Source of the DNA: Kiritimatiellia bacterium
GTDB taxonomy: Bacteria > Verrucomicrobiota > Kiritimatiellia > RFP12 > UBA1067
Reading direction: 5' to 3'
DNA: 62,699 nucleotides
NCBI GenBank assembly: GCA_028686345.1
Contig: JAQUCE010000015.1
Coordinates: 1-62,699 of the forward strand
Of the stretch, positions 60,271 to 62,699 are shown in pieces. A program made the position numbers and the translations under genes. Position 1 is the first letter of the stretch. Each line of letters starts with the position of its first letter. The notes beneath the pieces are model-generated. The model was not told where the DNA came from, ran no database searches, and saw nothing but the letters and a program-made list of their open reading frames with translations.

Positions 60271-61755
60271 TCAGATTTCGCCCTGCATGCTGTCGCGAAT
60301 GTGCTCATAATTACTGCGATGATCCTCGGTGATGGCAGCGCAGATCTCACGCACCTGATCAAGTGCGCCAGTGTTGGCGCGGTACCAGTTTTTAAGCACA
60401 TCCAGATCAACGATCTTGAGTTTTTCGCAGGAGCGACCGAGCTGCGGGTCAATGTTTCGCGGCATACCGAGATCGATCAGCATGACAGGCGCATCCTTTT
60501 TAAAACAATCCCGGTGCTGCTGCGCATTGATCAGCGGTTGCTCCACATCCACGGCGCTGATCACGAGGTCAGCGGTTGCCAGAGCTGCCGTCAATTTAGT
60601 GAAGGGGAAAATTTCGACCAATTCCGGATCATAGCCCTGAGGTATATTTTTATGATACCCCCAAAGAGAACTCACACCACGTTTCACCAAGGCTTTGATC
60701 AGCCCTCTGCCAACCATGCCCGCGCCTGCTATCAGCACTCGTTTATCACTCAGCCGGTCAATGTGCTGGTCAACAAAGCGTATGCAGACCTCTTCAATTT
60801 CGGCGATATCCAGCAGTGGAGCAACTTCGCGGCGCACCTCTTTTGAGACCTTCAAGGCAGTGTCGCACAGCTCCCGGATGATTGAGCCTGACCAGCCGCG
60901 CGCCGCAGCCTCCGCAACTGCGTCCTTGACCTGCGCGACAACATGAAACTCGCCGGGTGTCTGCGAGCTAATGCCGGCAGTCACCTCACAGACATGTGCA
61001 AAGGCCTCGTAACCATACTTCATATAATAGAGATCTGGCTGCAGGTGATCAAAATTCATCAGCCGCCGGAGGATGCCACTGGTAGTGGCCTCTTTGGCAA
61101 TGGCTGCCACCAGCTCAATGCGATTGCAGGTGTTGAGGATAAAAAACTCATGCACCCCCCAGACCTGGCTGATCATCGCGCCGATGGCCTCGCGCTCGCG
61201 CAGCAGTAGATGATAGCCGGCCCGTCCCTCCTGGCCGATCGTCTCATGGCTGGTGCCAAGCACCAGCAGGTCAGAGCTCTCGATGGAGTGGAGGTGCTTG
61301 CTTAAATTGTCCTTCACCAAGCGCGCCTGGCGGCAGGATTTACCGCTGGTTGAGACCGAAAGCAGCAACTTGCCTGTGCGTAAGATAGCGGGCGTGACAA
61401 AATCGCCATCAGGCCAGTTGCCATCCGCACAGCAGCAGAAGATGCCCGCAGCGTTGGCAAGCTCCAAAATATGGCGGTTAACATGCTTGTCATCAGTGCA
61501 GGCAAAGACCAGTGCTGAGCCTTGCAAATCACGATCCTCGAAAAGACGCGGGCAGTGCGTGATTCGGGCGGCATCACGCAGTTCAGTCAACTCAGGCACC
61601 GAATGAGGGCATACCAGTGTCACAGAGGCCCCGGCATCAAGCAAAAGCTCCACTTTGCGCTGTCCAACGCGTCCTCCGCCGACAACCAGAACCTTGCGCC
61701 CCTCCAGCATAGTGTTGATTGGAAATGTATTTCGTTCAGGTCTAGATATTTTCAT
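60271..61755 (-). CDS. hemA: Precorrin-2 dehydrogenase (Met8/SirC-like) - glutamyl-tRNA reductase fusion
   Basis: 494 residues. Residues ~15-155 match the siroheme-synthase N-domain: NAD motif LVVGGGRVGQRKVELLLDAG and a CADGNWPDGDFVTPAIL segment with the conserved Asp111. Residues ~163-494 are HemA: LGTSHETIGQEGR, nucleophile Cys210 in FILNTCNRIELV, His254 and GEFHVVAQVKDAV, then an NADPH domain with VLIAGAGMVGRGLIKAL. The first part would oxidise precorrin-2 toward sirohydrochlorin; the second makes glutamate-1-semialdehyde from Glu-tRNA. The two are not consecutive steps, so the fusion joins the entry and exit of the route encoded with the next gene. The start could also be the ATG at 61710. 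HemL and HemB are not in the window. Confidence 0.9.
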   Translation of the reverse strand: MKISRPERNTFPINTMLEGRKVLVVGGGRVGQRKVELLLDAGASVTLVCPHSVPELTELRDAARITHCPRLFEDRDLQGSALVFACTDDKHVNRHILELANAAGIFCCCADGNWPDGDFVTPAILRTGKLLLSVSTSGKSCRQARLVKDNLSKHLHSIESSDLLVLGTSHETIGQEGRAGYHLLLREREAIGAMISQVWGVHEFFILNTCNRIELVAAIAKEATTSGILRRLMNFDHLQPDLYYMKYGYEAFAHVCEVTAGISSQTPGEFHVVAQVKDAVAEAAARGWSGSIIRELCDTALKVSKEVRREVAPLLDIAEIEEVCIRFVDQHIDRLSDKRVLIAGAGMVGRGLIKALVKRGVSSLWGYHKNIPQGYDPELVEIFPFTKLTAALATADLVISAVDVEQPLINAQQHRDCFKKDAPVMLIDLGMPRNIDPQLGRSCEKLKIVDLDVLKNWYRANTGALDQVREICAAITEDHRSNYEHIRDSMQGEI

Positions 61756-61961
61756 AATTCGGGTAAATTTTAGCAGATTTTTAAAAATATCTCAAATGAA
61801 CATCGTTAAATTTTCGCAAGCAGAAAACCAGGGTCTCAGAGATCAGAGATCACGGGTCAGCCCAATACGGAAAAACACTGGGCTAACTCGGCCAAGTGGT
61901 CGACAAAGTTTACGCTTGCGCTGCAAGGTCGTTCGCATACCGACTGCAGTCGCCCGCATAG

Positions 61962-62088
61962 CGGACGACTTCCTACTCCGCGCCTGGTCAAACGGAATAG
62001 GCGCGGAAGGGGGTCAGTCGCTATGCGGCTGACTACACCGCATAAGCTGATCACTCGAGTGCCGCCCGCAGTCGCCCGCGCCAAGGCA
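61962..62088. repeat. Direct repeat, left copy (at least 127 bp, identical to 62573-62699)
   Basis: All 127 bases compared are the same in both copies. The right copy runs into the end of the window, so the true length may be larger. The two copies are 611 bp apart. Confidence 0.9.
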
Positions 62089-62330
62089 CCAACTATTGAG
62101 AGTGAAACCGACCTTAGTGCAGCACATGCCGCTCGCAGAGCGGCTACTACACATGCGCTGCGCTTTGAAATACAGGCGTTCCTAGCACTGTCCTGTTCCT
62201 AGCACTGGGGTCATCCCAGCACTGGGGTCAGCCCTTGAATTAGTTGTTTAGTAACTGTCTATTACTCTCATCTCATCTAAAAGCTTTTTGCACTGCTCTA
62301 CCTGAGAGCTCGGTTCTCTGTTTTCTTCAA

Positions 62331-62438
62331 TCAGATTTCGGCTGCGCCTAATCTGTTTGCTGATAGTGCATCACCCAGCATTCTGCAAGTCACATGATAT
62401 AGGGCACCCGGATGTTTCACTCTGACATGTCTAGCCAT
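62331..62438 (-). pseudogene. N-terminal remnant of a REP-associated tyrosine transposase (RAYT)
   Basis: From the ATG at 62438 the frame reads MARHVRVKHPGALYHVTCRM and then LGD, which matches the conserved beginning of Y1_Tnp/RAYT proteins. After that the sequence diverges and stops after about 35 residues, so the HUH motif and catalytic Tyr are missing. RAYTs are the proteins thought to spread REP elements. The remnant lies among REP palindromes and 60-bp repeats. It is too short to be functional; an intact copy may exist elsewhere in the genome. Confidence 0.6.
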
Positions 62439-62454
62439 GGAAAAATTAAAGCAG

Positions 62455-62574
62455 AGGCTCGCTGACAACGCAAGCCAAACAACTAATTCAAGGGCTGACC
62501 CCTTGCCCACCACGAGGCTCGCTGACAACGCAAGCCAAACAACTAATTCAAGGGCTGACCCCTTGCCCACCACG
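62455..62574. repeat. 60-bp unit repeated twice in tandem
   Basis: Units 62455-62514 and 62515-62574 are identical, starting AGGCTCGCTGACAACGCAAG. They lie directly upstream of the RAYT remnant start. Confidence 0.9.
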
Positions 62575-62699
62575 GACGACTTCCTACTCCGCGCCTGGTC
62601 AAACGGAATAGGCGCGGAAGGGGGTCAGTCGCTATGCGGCTGACTACACCGCATAAGCTGATCACTCGAGTGCCGCCCGCAGTCGCCCGCGCCAAGGCA
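62573..62699. repeat. Direct repeat, right copy (reaches the window end)
   Basis: Identical to 61962-62088 over its whole visible length. It begins at the end of the 60-bp tandem pair and includes a REP palindrome (62624-62644). Confidence 0.9.

Larger units (their letters stand above)
61756..62699. other. Repeat-rich right edge
   Basis: Holds REP palindromes (61949-61969, 62013-62033, 62624-62644), a direct repeat of at least 127 bp (61962-62088 and 62573-62699, the latter cut by the window end), a 60-bp tandem pair (62455-62514, 62515-62574) and a RAYT start remnant (to 62438). Confidence 0.85.

Noticed and set aside
22168..62438. A classical SusCD-type polysaccharide utilisation locus
   Set aside because: No TonB-dependent SusC-like or SusD-like protein is present anywhere in the window.

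Overview
The window looks like chromosomal DNA of a carbohydrate-degrading member of the PVC superphylum (Verrucomicrobiota / Kiritimatiellota / Lentisphaerota grade). Evidence: a formylglycine sulfatase, a GH29 fucosidase, a PPC-type beta-sandwich protein, an HzsA-related c-type cytochrome, an SHD1-like domain protein, FG-GAP/ASPIC and autotransporter-strand surface proteins, a Tat-exported Gfo/Idh oxidoreductase and a neutral-ceramidase-like protein sit among ordinary housekeeping genes. The phylum is inferred from gene content only; there is no rRNA gene.

Layout. 1-8.4 kb (minus strand): a truncated PPC protein, nagB, a secreted alpha/beta-hydrolase + SGNH protein with an internal deletion, and a giant GH29 + GH95-like + discoidin glycosidase. 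8.4-9.6 kb: gene remnants and REP-like repeats. 9.6-12.7 kb: AraC regulator divergent from an aldo/keto reductase + Zn alcohol dehydrogenase pair. 12.7-18.2 kb: two large secreted proteins on the plus strand. 18.7-21.7 kb: hisD-tlyA-nadK. 22.2-25.2 kb: a tightly coupled operon with a TrpR-family regulator and an aminotransferase, preceded by a possible structured RNA. 25.5-29 kb: pheS-pheT. 29.8-31.9 kb: a secreted protein interrupted by one TGA. 32.7-33.4 kb: an integrase remnant next to tRNA-Lys and tRNA-Gly. 33.5-36.1 kb: L,D-transpeptidase, UbiA-type prenyltransferase, dolichol-phosphate-mannose-synthase-like GT2. 36.5-40.6 kb: leuB and fabF-fabZ-fabV. 40.8-45.1 kb: hypothetical, serine hydrolase, sulfatase. 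45.4-54.3 kb (plus strand): small membrane protein + SSS symporter, then five secreted or exported proteins. 55.3-61.8 kb (minus strand): two tetrapyrrole fusion proteins and a GH-A-clan glycosidase. 61.8-62.7 kb: repeats and a RAYT transposase remnant.

How it fits together. Many exported proteins point to breakdown of complex, possibly fucosylated and sulfated, glycans, with NagB, the AKR/ADH pair, the Gfo/Idh enzyme and the SSS symporter as candidates for downstream uptake and metabolism. Two adjacent genes pack five tetrapyrrole activities into two polypeptides (Met8-like + HemA; HemC-like + CobA + HemD). The HemC part lacks its third domain, including the cysteine that normally carries the dipyrromethane cofactor. 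This is the most unusual coding feature here.

The intergenic DNA is rich in repeats: REP-like palindromes with a CCGC-TAT-GCGG core, arranged as inverted pairs and tandem arrays; a GACGATG-type hairpin family; 12-bp ACAAAGTT minisatellites; TAATCC arrays; and longer dispersed repeats. A truncated RAYT-type transposase start lies at the right edge, which suggests a REP/RAYT system. Several genes are decayed or carry single-base lesions (frameshifts in A-runs at two signal peptides, one in-frame TGA). Some of these could be assembly errors.
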